Part shown: positions 7,546 to 14,728 of the stretch, one piece after another
Layout of the letters: each line of letters starts with the position of its first letter
Position numbering within the stretch: position 1 is the stretch's first letter
Origin: Clostridia bacterium
Lineage (GTDB): Bacteria > Bacillota > Clostridia > UBA1381
DNA: 52,503 nucleotides
Assembly (NCBI GenBank): GCA_017404065.1
Contig: JAFRDB010000016.1
Coordinates: forward strand, 1 to 52,503
Direction of reading: 5' to 3'
Program-made: the position numbers and the translations under genes
The notes under the pieces: model-generated
Told to the model about the DNA's origin: nothing
Databases searched by the model: none
The model's input: only the letters and a program-made list of their open reading frames with translations

Positions 7546-8435
7546 AGGCCGTTGTAAGAGTCGGAAGCCGCGAAAGCAAGCTGGCAGTAATACAAAGCAT
7601 GACTTTAGTCGATGCGCTTAAACAGCAATATCCGCAAATGCAGGTTTCCTTGCTGACAATGAAAACGACTGGCGATAGAATTCTCGACCGCACGCTTGAA
7701 CAGGTAGGCGGCAAGGGCTTATTTGTCAAGGAATTGGAGCGTGCGCTGAGAGACCGGCTGGCAGATCTTACAGTACACAGCCTCAAGGATGTGCCGATGG
7801 AACTGCCGGAGGATCTTCCGCTGGTCGGCTTTTCCGTCCGTGAGGATCCGAGAGATGCTCTTGTGCTTCCCAAAGGGCAAACGGAGCTTGTTCCGGAGCT
7901 TCCGATAGGAACTTCAAGCCGTCGGAGGGCGGAACAGTTAAAATTGATTTATCCCTCCTATGAAGTTAAATCGGTTCGGGGCAATTTACAGACGCGGCTC
8001 AGAAAGCTCGATAACGGCGAATATGGCGCATTGATACTTGCGGCGGCCGGCTTGAAGCGTCTGGGGCTGGAGCATAGGATCAGCAGATACTTTACAGTCG
8101 ATGAGATGATACCGGCGGCATGTCAGGGCATACTCGGTATTCAGGGTAGAAGCGGAGAAGACTATTCCTATCTCAGCCATTTTAACAGCAAGGATTCGGA
8201 GAAAGTTGCATTGTGTGAGCGCGCCTTTGTAAGAGAGCTTGACGGCGGCTGCACATCACCGATATGTGCGTATGCCGAGATTATCAAAGACAAGCTTTTG
8301 CTTCGTGGGTTATATTATGATGAAAACAGCGGTATGTGCCGTAAAGGCACACTTACCGGAAGTACAAACGATCCGTGCGGCATCGGTATTGCGCTTGCAA
8401 ACGAGCTTCGCGGTCAGAGGGGGGATCAGGTATGA
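7542..8435 (+). CDS. hemC: Hydroxymethylbilane synthase (porphobilinogen deaminase)
   Basis: This 297-residue enzyme joins four porphobilinogens into hydroxymethylbilane. The dipyrromethane cofactor attaches to C237 in 'ELDGGCTSPICAYA'. Other conserved stretches are 'VGSRESKLAVIQS' at the N-terminus, 'GGKGLFVKELERAL' and 'VHSLKDVPMELP' with the catalytic aspartate, and 'GTSSRRRAEQL'. It starts on an ATGA overlap with hemL and ends on another ATGA overlap with the cobA-hemD fusion. Confidence 0.97.
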   Translation: MKAVVRVGSRESKLAVIQSMTLVDALKQQYPQMQVSLLTMKTTGDRILDRTLEQVGGKGLFVKELERALRDRLADLTVHSLKDVPMELPEDLPLVGFSVREDPRDALVLPKGQTELVPELPIGTSSRRRAEQLKLIYPSYEVKSVRGNLQTRLRKLDNGEYGALILAAAGLKRLGLEHRISRYFTVDEMIPAACQGILGIQGRSGEDYSYLSHFNSKDSEKVALCERAFVRELDGGCTSPICAYAEIIKDKLLLRGLYYDENSGMCRKGTLTGSTNDPCGIGIALANELRGQRGDQV

Positions 8436-9967
8436 ACGGAAAAGTCTGGCTGATCGGCGCAGGACCGGGAGATCACGGGCTTCTTACGCTTCGCGGCAAA
8501 GATGTTTTGGAACAAGCCGAGGTCGTTGTATATGACGCGCTTGTCGGACAGGGAATCCTTTGCATGATGCCGGACAATGCCGAGCGTATCAGTGTCGGAA
8601 AACGGTCCGGAGATCATACGCTCCCGCAGGACGAGATCAATGCGCTGCTTCTTACCAAAGCAATGCAAGGCAAACGTGTTGTCAGGCTCAAGGGCGGAGA
8701 TCCCTTTTTGTTCGGCAGAGGCGGCGAGGAGCTTGAACTGCTTATAGAGCATGATATCCCGTATGAGATAGTACCGGGTGTTACAAGCGCTTTTGCCGTT
8801 CCTGCTTATAACGGCATCCCTGTTACACACCGTGATATTTGTTCCTCTGTTCACATCATTACCGGTCACCGAAAAAAGGGACGGGTGCTTTCCTTGGATT
8901 TCAAGGCGTTATGCGCTATGCACGGAACTCTTGTGTTTTTAATGGGTATCGCGGCACTCCCCGATATATGCGGGGGGCTTTTGGATGCCGGAATGGATCC
9001 CAAAACGCCGGCTGCTGTTTTGGAACGAGGCACAACAGCAGCACAAAAAAGGGTGATCGGAACAGTTGGCAGCCTGACGTCACTGTGCACAAAACAGAAA
9101 GTACAGACACCTGCAATCATCGTTGTGGGAGATGTGTGCGCTTTATCGGAGCGGTTCGCATGGTATGAAAAGCTTCCGCTCTTTGGTGTCAAGGCGGTCG
9201 TTACCCGACCAAAGGAACGCTCTTCGGCTCTTTCTTCCATGCTTCGTCAAAAAGGTGCAGAGGTGATAGAGCTTCCCGCTATTGACACAAAGCCTTTGGT
9301 GGGAAACACACGGTTAGACGATGCAATCACATCACTTTTAAAGAAAAAGTATGATTGGCTGGTATTTACAAGTCCCGCCGGAGTCAAAACGTTCTTTTCA
9401 CGCTTGATGCAGACAGGCGATTGCCGTATGCTTAACGGCGTACAAATAGCCGTGATAGGTCAGGGAACTCAAAAGGAACTGATGAATTACGGATTAAAGG
9501 CCGACTTTATTCCCTCTGTCTATGACGGTCAGACGCTCGGCAGAGAGCTTGCCGAGAAAACACAAGCGGGGGCAAGAATGCTGATCCCTCGTGCTGCTGC
9601 AGGAAACCAGGAGCTTGTCGAGGAGCTGCGGCGCGTGGAAAATGTCACGATAGACGATATTCCCATTTACGAGACGCGGTATAAAGAAATGGGGATTCTC
9701 GATCTGAAAACACTGCTTGAAAGCGGAGACATGATTTTTACAATGTTCACGAGCGCATCAACGGTAAAAGGCTTTGCAAGAATTGCCGCCGGACTTGATA
9801 TGACAAGGGTAAAGGCTGTTTGTATCGGAAAGCAGACACAGGCAGAGGCGGCGCGTTTCGGAATGAATACGTGGACAGCGGAGCGTGCTACACTCGAAGC
9901 TTTGACGGAATGCTTACAAAATGCGGCATACGAGCTGCGTAACAAAGAAAGAGAGGCTATGGTATGA
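8432..9967 (+). CDS. cobA-hemD: Uroporphyrinogen-III C-methyltransferase / uroporphyrinogen-III synthase fusion
   Basis: A 511-residue fusion enzyme. Residues 1-245 are the SAM-dependent uroporphyrinogen III methyltransferase, with 'VWLIGAGPGDHGLLTLRG', 'RLKGGDPFLFGRGGEE' and 'VPGVTSAFAVPAYNGIPVTHR'. Residues about 250-511 are the HemD synthase ('AVVTRPKERSSALSSMLRQ', 'VFTSPAGVKTFF', 'FTSASTVKGFA'). The HemD half closes hydroxymethylbilane to uroporphyrinogen III and the CobA half methylates it twice to precorrin-2, so the product is steered away from heme. I chose the ATG at 8432, which overlaps the hemC stop (ATGA) and has GGGGG upstream; an earlier start would add 19 residues inside hemC. 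The fused arrangement is common in Clostridia. Confidence 0.95.
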   Translation: MNGKVWLIGAGPGDHGLLTLRGKDVLEQAEVVVYDALVGQGILCMMPDNAERISVGKRSGDHTLPQDEINALLLTKAMQGKRVVRLKGGDPFLFGRGGEELELLIEHDIPYEIVPGVTSAFAVPAYNGIPVTHRDICSSVHIITGHRKKGRVLSLDFKALCAMHGTLVFLMGIAALPDICGGLLDAGMDPKTPAAVLERGTTAAQKRVIGTVGSLTSLCTKQKVQTPAIIVVGDVCALSERFAWYEKLPLFGVKAVVTRPKERSSALSSMLRQKGAEVIELPAIDTKPLVGNTRLDDAITSLLKKKYDWLVFTSPAGVKTFFSRLMQTGDCRMLNGVQIAVIGQGTQKELMNYGLKADFIPSVYDGQTLGRELAEKTQAGARMLIPRAAAGNQELVEELRRVENVTIDDIPIYETRYKEMGILDLKTLLESGDMIFTMFTSASTVKGFARIAAGLDMTRVKAVCIGKQTQAEAARFGMNTWTAERATLEALTECLQNAAYELRNKEREAMV

Positions 9968-10653
9968 AAAAAGGTATTGTCTATGGCGTAGGCGTGGGTC
10001 CGGGAGATCCCGAGCTTATGACACTGAAAGCTATAAGACTGATCAAAGAGACTGATGTTATCGCTGTTCCGGGTGCCGATGCCAAGGAAGCGGTGGCATA
10101 CAAGATCGCGGTACAGAACGTATCGGAACTTGAGAAAAAGGAGCTTGTGCCGCTCTATATGCCCATGATCAAGGACAGAACAGCGATCAAGGACCATCAC
10201 CGCCGCTGCGCAGATACCATCGAAGCGTACCTTGAAAAGGGTGTAAATGTTGTATATATAACTTTAGGCGATCCTACTATCTATTGCACATTCAGCTATC
10301 TTCAGCATCTTCTGGAGGCGGACGGCTATACGGTGGAGCTTGTCAGCGGCATCAGCTCGTTCTGCGCCGCCGCCGCAAGAATGAACACACCGCTTGCAGA
10401 GTGGGACGAGCAGCTTCACATTATCCCCGCGGTACACATGACGGAGGCAGACCTTTCATATCCGGGCAACTATGTGCTGATGAAATCGGCAAGCCATATT
10501 AAGGAAGTTAAGGCTCTCTTGCGTAAGAGCGGAAAATCCGTCTGCGCGGTCGAAAATTGCAGTATGCCCAATGAAAAGGTGTATCGTGAGCTTGAAGAAA
10601 TACCGGACGATGCGGGATATTTTTCGCTTATAATCGCCGGAGAGCCGAGATAA
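9964..10653 (+). CDS. cbiL: Cobalt-factor II (precorrin-2) C20-methyltransferase
   Basis: A 229-residue SAM-dependent tetrapyrrole methylase. 'GVGVGPGDPELMTLKAIRLI' is the N-terminal methylase loop, 'ITLGDPTIYCTFSYL' is characteristic of the C20 subfamily, and 'ELVSGISSFCAAAARMNTPLAEWDE' follows. With CbiK in the same operon, the anaerobic (early cobalt) route applies, and the reaction is cobalt-factor II to cobalt-factor III. It overlaps the previous gene by four bases. It is the only dedicated corrin-ring methylase in the window; cbiC-J, cbiD, cbiA and the rest must lie elsewhere, or the cell makes only part of the pathway. Confidence 0.9.
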   Translation: MKKGIVYGVGVGPGDPELMTLKAIRLIKETDVIAVPGADAKEAVAYKIAVQNVSELEKKELVPLYMPMIKDRTAIKDHHRRCADTIEAYLEKGVNVVYITLGDPTIYCTFSYLQHLLEADGYTVELVSGISSFCAAAARMNTPLAEWDEQLHIIPAVHMTEADLSYPGNYVLMKSASHIKEVKALLRKSGKSVCAVENCSMPNEKVYRELEEIPDDAGYFSLIIAGEPR

Positions 10654-10657
10654 GAAT

Positions 10658-11485
10658 ATGATAGAGCTTGATAGTTTAACCAAACGGTTCGGCGATTTTA
10701 CCGCTGTCGACCATGTAAGCTTTACTGTGGAAACGGGCGAATTTTTCGGGCTGCTCGGGCCAAACGGAGCCGGAAAAACCACGACCATCAGCATGCTTTC
10801 GACAGTCCTTCTCCCCACCGAGGGCGAGATCAAAATAGACGGACAGCCGCTGAACCGAAACACGCCGAAGCAGAAGAGGAAGCTGAGCGTTATCACGCAG
10901 GAATACTCAATGCGTCAGGATATGAACATGGAAGAGGTCATGGAGTATCAGGGGCGGCTGTATTTTCTGCCGCGAAACGTAATACGCGAGAAAACAAAAG
11001 AGCTGCTTAATATGACCGACCTCTGGGAATACAGAAAGCGGACAGTAAGGCATCTGTCGGGCGGAATGAAGCGTAAGCTCATGATATGCCGCTCTCTTCT
11101 GATCGAGCCGGAGATACTTCTGCTTGACGAACCGACCGCGGGTATGGACGCGCTTTCAAGGCGGCAGATGTGGAGTCTCTTAAAAAAGCTTAACGGCGAT
11201 AATATGACGGTGATCTTGACAACACACTATATGGAGGAAGCGCAAGCCCTTTGTGACCGTGTTGCGCTTATGAACCGTGGCAAGCTGCAAAAGCTCGACA
11301 GTCCCGAAAATCTTATTCGTGAATTGGGCGCTTTTGCGGTCGATGAAGATGAAGAAAGCATATTCTTTCAAAATCGCGAGGACGCTATCAGTTATCTTCG
11401 TGAAAGCAAAAATGACTGCGCACTTCGCACAACGACGTTAGAGGACGTATTTGTAAAATGCGCCGGTCAGAAATTGGAGCGATAG
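10658..11485 (+). CDS. ABC transporter ATP-binding protein (ABC-2 type partner)
   Basis: A 275-residue ATPase of the DrrA/NodI-like class. The Walker A loop is 'GPNGAGKTT' (34-42), the signature 'LSGGMKRKL' (133-141), Walker B 'ILLLDEPTAGMDA' (153-165) and the switch histidine lies in 'TTHYMEEA'. A C-terminal extension of about 60 residues is normal for this class. It starts 4 bases after cbiL and its partner permease begins 5 bases after its stop, so the two form one transporter. The substrate is not evident. Its position inside a cobalt-tetrapyrrole operon suggests movement of a tetrapyrrole or metal, or efflux of a toxic intermediate. Confidence 0.9.
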   Translation: MIELDSLTKRFGDFTAVDHVSFTVETGEFFGLLGPNGAGKTTTISMLSTVLLPTEGEIKIDGQPLNRNTPKQKRKLSVITQEYSMRQDMNMEEVMEYQGRLYFLPRNVIREKTKELLNMTDLWEYRKRTVRHLSGGMKRKLMICRSLLIEPEILLLDEPTAGMDALSRRQMWSLLKKLNGDNMTVILTTHYMEEAQALCDRVALMNRGKLQKLDSPENLIRELGAFAVDEDEESIFFQNREDAISYLRESKNDCALRTTTLEDVFVKCAGQKLER

Positions 11486-11490
11486 CATAT

Positions 11491-12222
11491 ATGGGGATCA
11501 TTACAGTTTTATGGGAAAAGTGGGTAGAATTCAGGCGCGACTTTTATAAGATAACCGTTGCTGCCATGATCTCGCCGCTGATGTACCTTATCATATTCGG
11601 AATGGGTATACAGACCACTTCACACGGTGAGCCATATCTTCATTTTCTGATACCCGGTATCGTGTCAATGGCAACAATGACCGGAAGCTTCAGCGCGATC
11701 GCTCAGAACATGAGCGTGCAGAGGCTGTACGAAAAGGCGTTGGATCAGGTCATGGTCTCCCCCACACCGCTTTGGCAGTTTATTGTCGGGCAGATAATCG
11801 GCGGAAGCCTGCGAGGGATGTACGCGGGCGGAGTTATATTGATACTGACGTTCCCGATACGGACAAACCTTATTTTTAACGGGTTGTCGCTTTTGATACT
11901 TTTCCTCAACGGCACTGTCTTTGCGACCATTGCCCTTGTTTTCTCGTTTTTGGCGAAAAGCTATACGGACGCGCCGAGATTTACAGCCTATATCATAATG
12001 CCGATGTCCTTCCTTTGCAATACTTTTTTCTCCACCGATCAAATGCCTAACGGCTTTCGGCAGATCATTTCACTCCTGCCGCTGTCTCAGACAAGCAGCA
12101 TGGTAAGAAGCATCGCAAACGGAAACGCGCCGGGAGCTTTCGGATTTATCGTGCTTTTATGCTATTTATTCATATTCGGAGCTATCTCGGTACTGTTTAT
12201 TTACCGAAAGAAAAACCTATAA
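11491..12222 (+). CDS. ABC-2 type transporter permease
   Basis: A 243-residue integral membrane protein with about six membrane helices ('ISPLMYLIIFGMGI', 'GIVSMATMTGSFSAIA', 'GGSLRGMYAGGVILILTF', 'LLILFLNGTVFATIALVFSFLA', 'FTAYIIMPMSFLCNTFF', 'FIVLLCYLFIFGAISVLFIY'), the usual ABC-2/NodJ-like layout. I prefer the ATG at 11491, which follows the ATPase stop and has GGAG upstream; an ATG at 11458 would overlap the ATPase by 28 bases and has no good ribosome site. It pairs with the ATPase just before it. The substrate is unknown, and the family is mostly made of exporters. Confidence 0.85.
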   Translation: MGIITVLWEKWVEFRRDFYKITVAAMISPLMYLIIFGMGIQTTSHGEPYLHFLIPGIVSMATMTGSFSAIAQNMSVQRLYEKALDQVMVSPTPLWQFIVGQIIGGSLRGMYAGGVILILTFPIRTNLIFNGLSLLILFLNGTVFATIALVFSFLAKSYTDAPRFTAYIIMPMSFLCNTFFSTDQMPNGFRQIISLLPLSQTSSMVRSIANGNAPGAFGFIVLLCYLFIFGAISVLFIYRKKNL

Positions 12223-12240
12223 TAGGTTGGAGGGAGCATA

Positions 12241-13035
12241 ATGCAAAAAAAATCGGCGTTATTGGTCGTCAGCTTCGGAACGGCATATCCCGAAGCAGGT
12301 AAGAAAACTATCGGTATGATCGAGCGGGGGCTTGCCTCCGCATTTATTCACCGCACGATGTACAGCGCATGGACGAGCCGAAGGATCGTACAAAAGCTCA
12401 AAAAAACGCATGGGATAAGCCGCGATACGCTGCCCGAAGCACTTGAGAGGATGCATAAGCAAGGAGTTGCGGACGTACTCATTCAGCCGACATATATGCT
12501 GGACGGGACGGAAAATGAGAATATGCTCCATACCGTTCGGAACTACAGGGAACGCTTTGATACCGTTGCTGTCGGCAGTCCGCTCTTAAACAGCCGATCA
12601 GACGTCAGAGAGCTTGCAACTGCTTTGGAACGGTTGCTTTCCGGTATACCTTCATCCGAATCGGTCGTATTCATGGGACATGGCAGTACGCAAATGAAAC
12701 TGCCCGTTTATGATATTTTGAACAAAATGTTCAAAGAGGACGGTTTCGCGCATTTCATCGTAGGAACGGTGGAGCATGAGCCGGGATTTCTGCCTGTTTT
12801 AGATCATGTCCAAAGCAGACTGCCGGATAAAGTAATACTAACGCCGCTTTTGGTAACCGCCGGAAATCACGCTCTTTATGACATGATCGGAGAACATGAC
12901 GGATCATGGAAGGCTCAGCTTGAAAAAGCAGGCGTCGAAACAAAGTGCAGTCTTAAAGGTCTCGGAGAATACCGGGAAATAAGAGAATTATACATACGCC
13001 GCGCCAAGGAAGCGGAAAGCAAAGTATTAAGGTGA
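12241..13035 (+). CDS. cbiK: Sirohydrochlorin cobaltochelatase CbiK
   Basis: A 264-residue chelatase that inserts Co2+ into sirohydrochlorin. The metal ligands known in CbiK are present: H147 ('FMGHGSTQMKLP'), E91 ('LDGTENEN') and H210 ('TAGNHALYDM'). The N-terminus 'ALLVVSFGTAYPEA' is typical, and there is no signal peptide, so the enzyme is cytosolic. It starts 18 bases after the permease behind TTGGAGGGA. Its presence marks the anaerobic cobalamin route. Together with the dehydrogenase at 13623 it converts precorrin-2 to cobalt-sirohydrochlorin, the CbiL substrate. Confidence 0.94.
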   Translation: MQKKSALLVVSFGTAYPEAGKKTIGMIERGLASAFIHRTMYSAWTSRRIVQKLKKTHGISRDTLPEALERMHKQGVADVLIQPTYMLDGTENENMLHTVRNYRERFDTVAVGSPLLNSRSDVRELATALERLLSGIPSSESVVFMGHGSTQMKLPVYDILNKMFKEDGFAHFIVGTVEHEPGFLPVLDHVQSRLPDKVILTPLLVTAGNHALYDMIGEHDGSWKAQLEKAGVETKCSLKGLGEYREIRELYIRRAKEAESKVLR

Positions 13036-13040
13036 AACAA

Positions 13041-13607
13041 ATGAATCAAGGATACCCAAAACGCCTGTTTATGGCTGCATTGATGATAATATGCTCGTTG
13101 TGCGTATCGCGCACGATGCTCTTTTCCGCGCAAGCAATCGCAGCTTCGGAACCGCAGGCATCGAAACCGGTAAGCGTAGCTTATGCGGACGGCGAATATT
13201 CAATAGAGGTCAATATGACCGGCGGCAGCGGTCGCGCAAGCATCAGTTCACCAACGCTGCTTATCGTGGAGGATGGATATGCGTATGCACGGCTTCTGTG
13301 GAGCAGCATATATTATGACTACATGCTGATCGACGGTGTGAGATATGAGAATCTGACAACTGACGGCGGCAATTCCGAGTTCGTGATCCCGATCACAGTT
13401 ATGGACGATGCAATGACGGTCATTGCCGATACGACGGCAATGGGACATCCGGTCGAGATCGAGTATAAATTGACCTTCTATCGTGATACGATAGCATCCA
13501 AGTCCCAGATCCCGCAGGAAGCGGCAAAGAGGGTGCTTATCATTGCGCTCTGTATTATAATATTCGGGGGCATACTCAATCACATATTAAAAAAGAGAAA
13601 TCAATAA
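13041..13607 (+). CDS. Membrane-anchored NEAT-like surface protein
   Basis: A 188-residue exported protein. Residues 5-35 form a signal peptide ending near 'AQAIAAS', residues about 45-155 form one beta-rich domain, and a single membrane helix ('VLIIALCIIIFGGILNHIL') with a KKRNQ tail ends it. The domain reads like NEAT/iron-transport-associated modules: 'ADGEYSIEV', then 'YARLLWSSIYYDYMLIDG' where NEAT domains place their ligand-facing helix, then 'IEYKLTFYRD'. Such domains bind heme or related tetrapyrroles on the Gram-positive surface. Here it sits in a B12-riboswitch operon after CbiK, so a corrinoid or cobalt role is plausible but unproven. I chose the ATG at 13041, with AAGGTG spanning the cbiK stop as ribosome site. 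Confidence 0.6.
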   Translation: MNQGYPKRLFMAALMIICSLCVSRTMLFSAQAIAASEPQASKPVSVAYADGEYSIEVNMTGGSGRASISSPTLLIVEDGYAYARLLWSSIYYDYMLIDGVRYENLTTDGGNSEFVIPITVMDDAMTVIADTTAMGHPVEIEYKLTFYRDTIASKSQIPQEAAKRVLIIALCIIIFGGILNHILKKRNQ

Positions 13608-13622
13608 AAGAAGGAGCAGGAT

Positions 13623-14081
13623 ATGAGCCAAGGTCTGTATTTTCCGTTATTTATCGATCTTTCAAAAAAGAAGATAGTTGTAATCGGAGCAGGAACGATA
13701 GCCAAAAGAAGAATTCGGGCGTTATATGATTTTGTCGGTCAAATAACGGTAGTTGCACCCGAGATCCACCCGGACATACAAAAGCTTGCGAATACCGATA
13801 AGCTGAAAACGGTCCGGAAACTCTATGAAAGCGCGGATATTGATGATGCGGATATCGTGCTTGCCGCTACGAATGATAAAATCGTCAATCGGGAAATTGC
13901 AGAGCTGTGCAAAGAGAAGCATATACCGGTCAATAACTGCTCCGAACGGAAGCAATGTGATTTCTATTTTCCCGGCGTCATACACACCGAAAATGTTGTT
14001 ATCGGAGTTACCGCAAGCGGACAGGATCATGCAAAAGCAAAAGAGATAAAAGAGAAAATCAAGGAAGCATTGGATAAATAA
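13623..14081 (+). CDS. sirC: Precorrin-2 dehydrogenase (SirC / CysG N-domain type)
   Basis: This 152-residue protein oxidises precorrin-2 to sirohydrochlorin with NAD+. The Rossmann loop 'VVIGAGTIAKRRI' covers residues 19-31, 'ADIVLAATNDKIVNREIAELC' is the second nucleotide contact, and 'CDFYFPGVI' is typical of the family. It is shorter than Met8/CysG proteins and lacks the C-terminal domain of the bifunctional forms, which fits a dedicated dehydrogenase with CbiK doing the metal insertion. It lies 15 bases after the NEAT-like gene behind AAGGAG and is the last gene of the operon. Confidence 0.9.
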   Translation: MSQGLYFPLFIDLSKKKIVVIGAGTIAKRRIRALYDFVGQITVVAPEIHPDIQKLANTDKLKTVRKLYESADIDDADIVLAATNDKIVNREIAELCKEKHIPVNNCSERKQCDFYFPGVIHTENVVIGVTASGQDHAKAKEIKEKIKEALDK

Positions 14082-14274
14082 ATTTCAGTTTGAATTATTA
14101 GCTTAGGGGGCTGCCACCCCCAAACTACGGCGTTTGTCCGGTCGATGGCAAAGCCGCCTGCTCGCCCCGGCATCCCGGTTGCTACGCAACTAACCTACGA
14201 CACGCAAGCGTGTCGCTCCCCTAAAACCCACGTTACACACATAGCAAAACAGCAAGCGCGCCGGTTTGCTGCGC
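14079..14274. repeat. Palindromic intergenic repeat block
   Basis: No gene is seen between sirC and the copper module. The block holds TAAATTTCAGTTTGA (14079-14093), a GGGGG-CCCCC hairpin (14105-14121), GCGTTTGTCCGG, the palindrome CGACACGCAAGCGTGTCG (14198-14215) and GCCGGTTTGCTGCGC (14260-14274). Each word returns in the gap at 34.4-34.9 kb, some of them inverted, so this is one family of mobile or recombining repeat elements. The first hairpin may also end the operon. Confidence 0.65.
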
Positions 14275-14302
14275 GTTCAGGTCAATTTTTTTCACAAAAC
14301 GC

Positions 14303-14360
14303 TTGACAAATACCCTATCGGGGTATATAATACGATTAGAAATACCCTATCAGGGTATAT
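14303..14360 (+). promoter_or_regulatory. Promoter with two CsoR operators
   Basis: TTGACA (14303-14308) and TATAAT (14326-14331) form a perfect consensus promoter with 17-base spacing. The spacer holds TACCCTATCGGGGTA (14311-14325), and a second copy ATACCCTATCAGGGTATAT lies at 14342-14360, just after the start of transcription. These G/C-flanked palindromes match known copper-repressor (CsoR) operators, so apo-CsoR should block both polymerase binding and escape. Confidence 0.85.
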
Positions 14361-14376
14361 GAAAGGTGTGTTGTAC

Positions 14377-14712
14377 ATGATTGAGAAGAACACCTGCTGC
14401 ACGTCTGAACCAAAAGACGAAACATGTTGTTGTGTGCGCAAGAAGAAGCGAAGCGAGGAGGAATTTAAGTCGCTGATGAATCGGCTTAAAAGGATAGAAG
14501 GTCAGGTCAGAGGTGTTGAAAGGATGCTTGAAAACGACGCCTACTGCCCTGATATTTTAACACAGGTATCGGCCATAAGCAGCGCTTTGAACAGCTTTAA
14601 CAAGGAACTGCTTGCCTCGCATATAAAAAGCTGCGTCGTAGATGATATTCGCGCAGGAAAAGATGAAGTCATAGATGAGCTTGCAGCTACATTACAGAAG
14701 ATCATGAAATAA
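14377..14712 (+). CDS. csoR: Copper-sensing transcriptional repressor CsoR
   Basis: A 111-residue all-helical repressor of the DUF156 family. The Cu(I) ligand set is complete: C57 ('NDAYCPDIL'), H82 and C86 ('ASHIKSCVVDD'). 'LMNRLKRIEGQVRGVERML' is the family's first helix. The N-terminal 20 residues hold five extra cysteines ('NTCCTSEPKDETCCC'), which is unusual and may bind metal or be disordered. I chose the ATG at 14377 with AAAGGTG upstream; longer versions would run into the operator. Copper binding releases it from DNA and turns on copA, 16 bases downstream. Confidence 0.93.
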   Translation: MIEKNTCCTSEPKDETCCCVRKKKRSEEEFKSLMNRLKRIEGQVRGVERMLENDAYCPDILTQVSAISSALNSFNKELLASHIKSCVVDDIRAGKDEVIDELAATLQKIMK

Positions 14713-14728
14713 TCGGAGAGGAGCCGCA

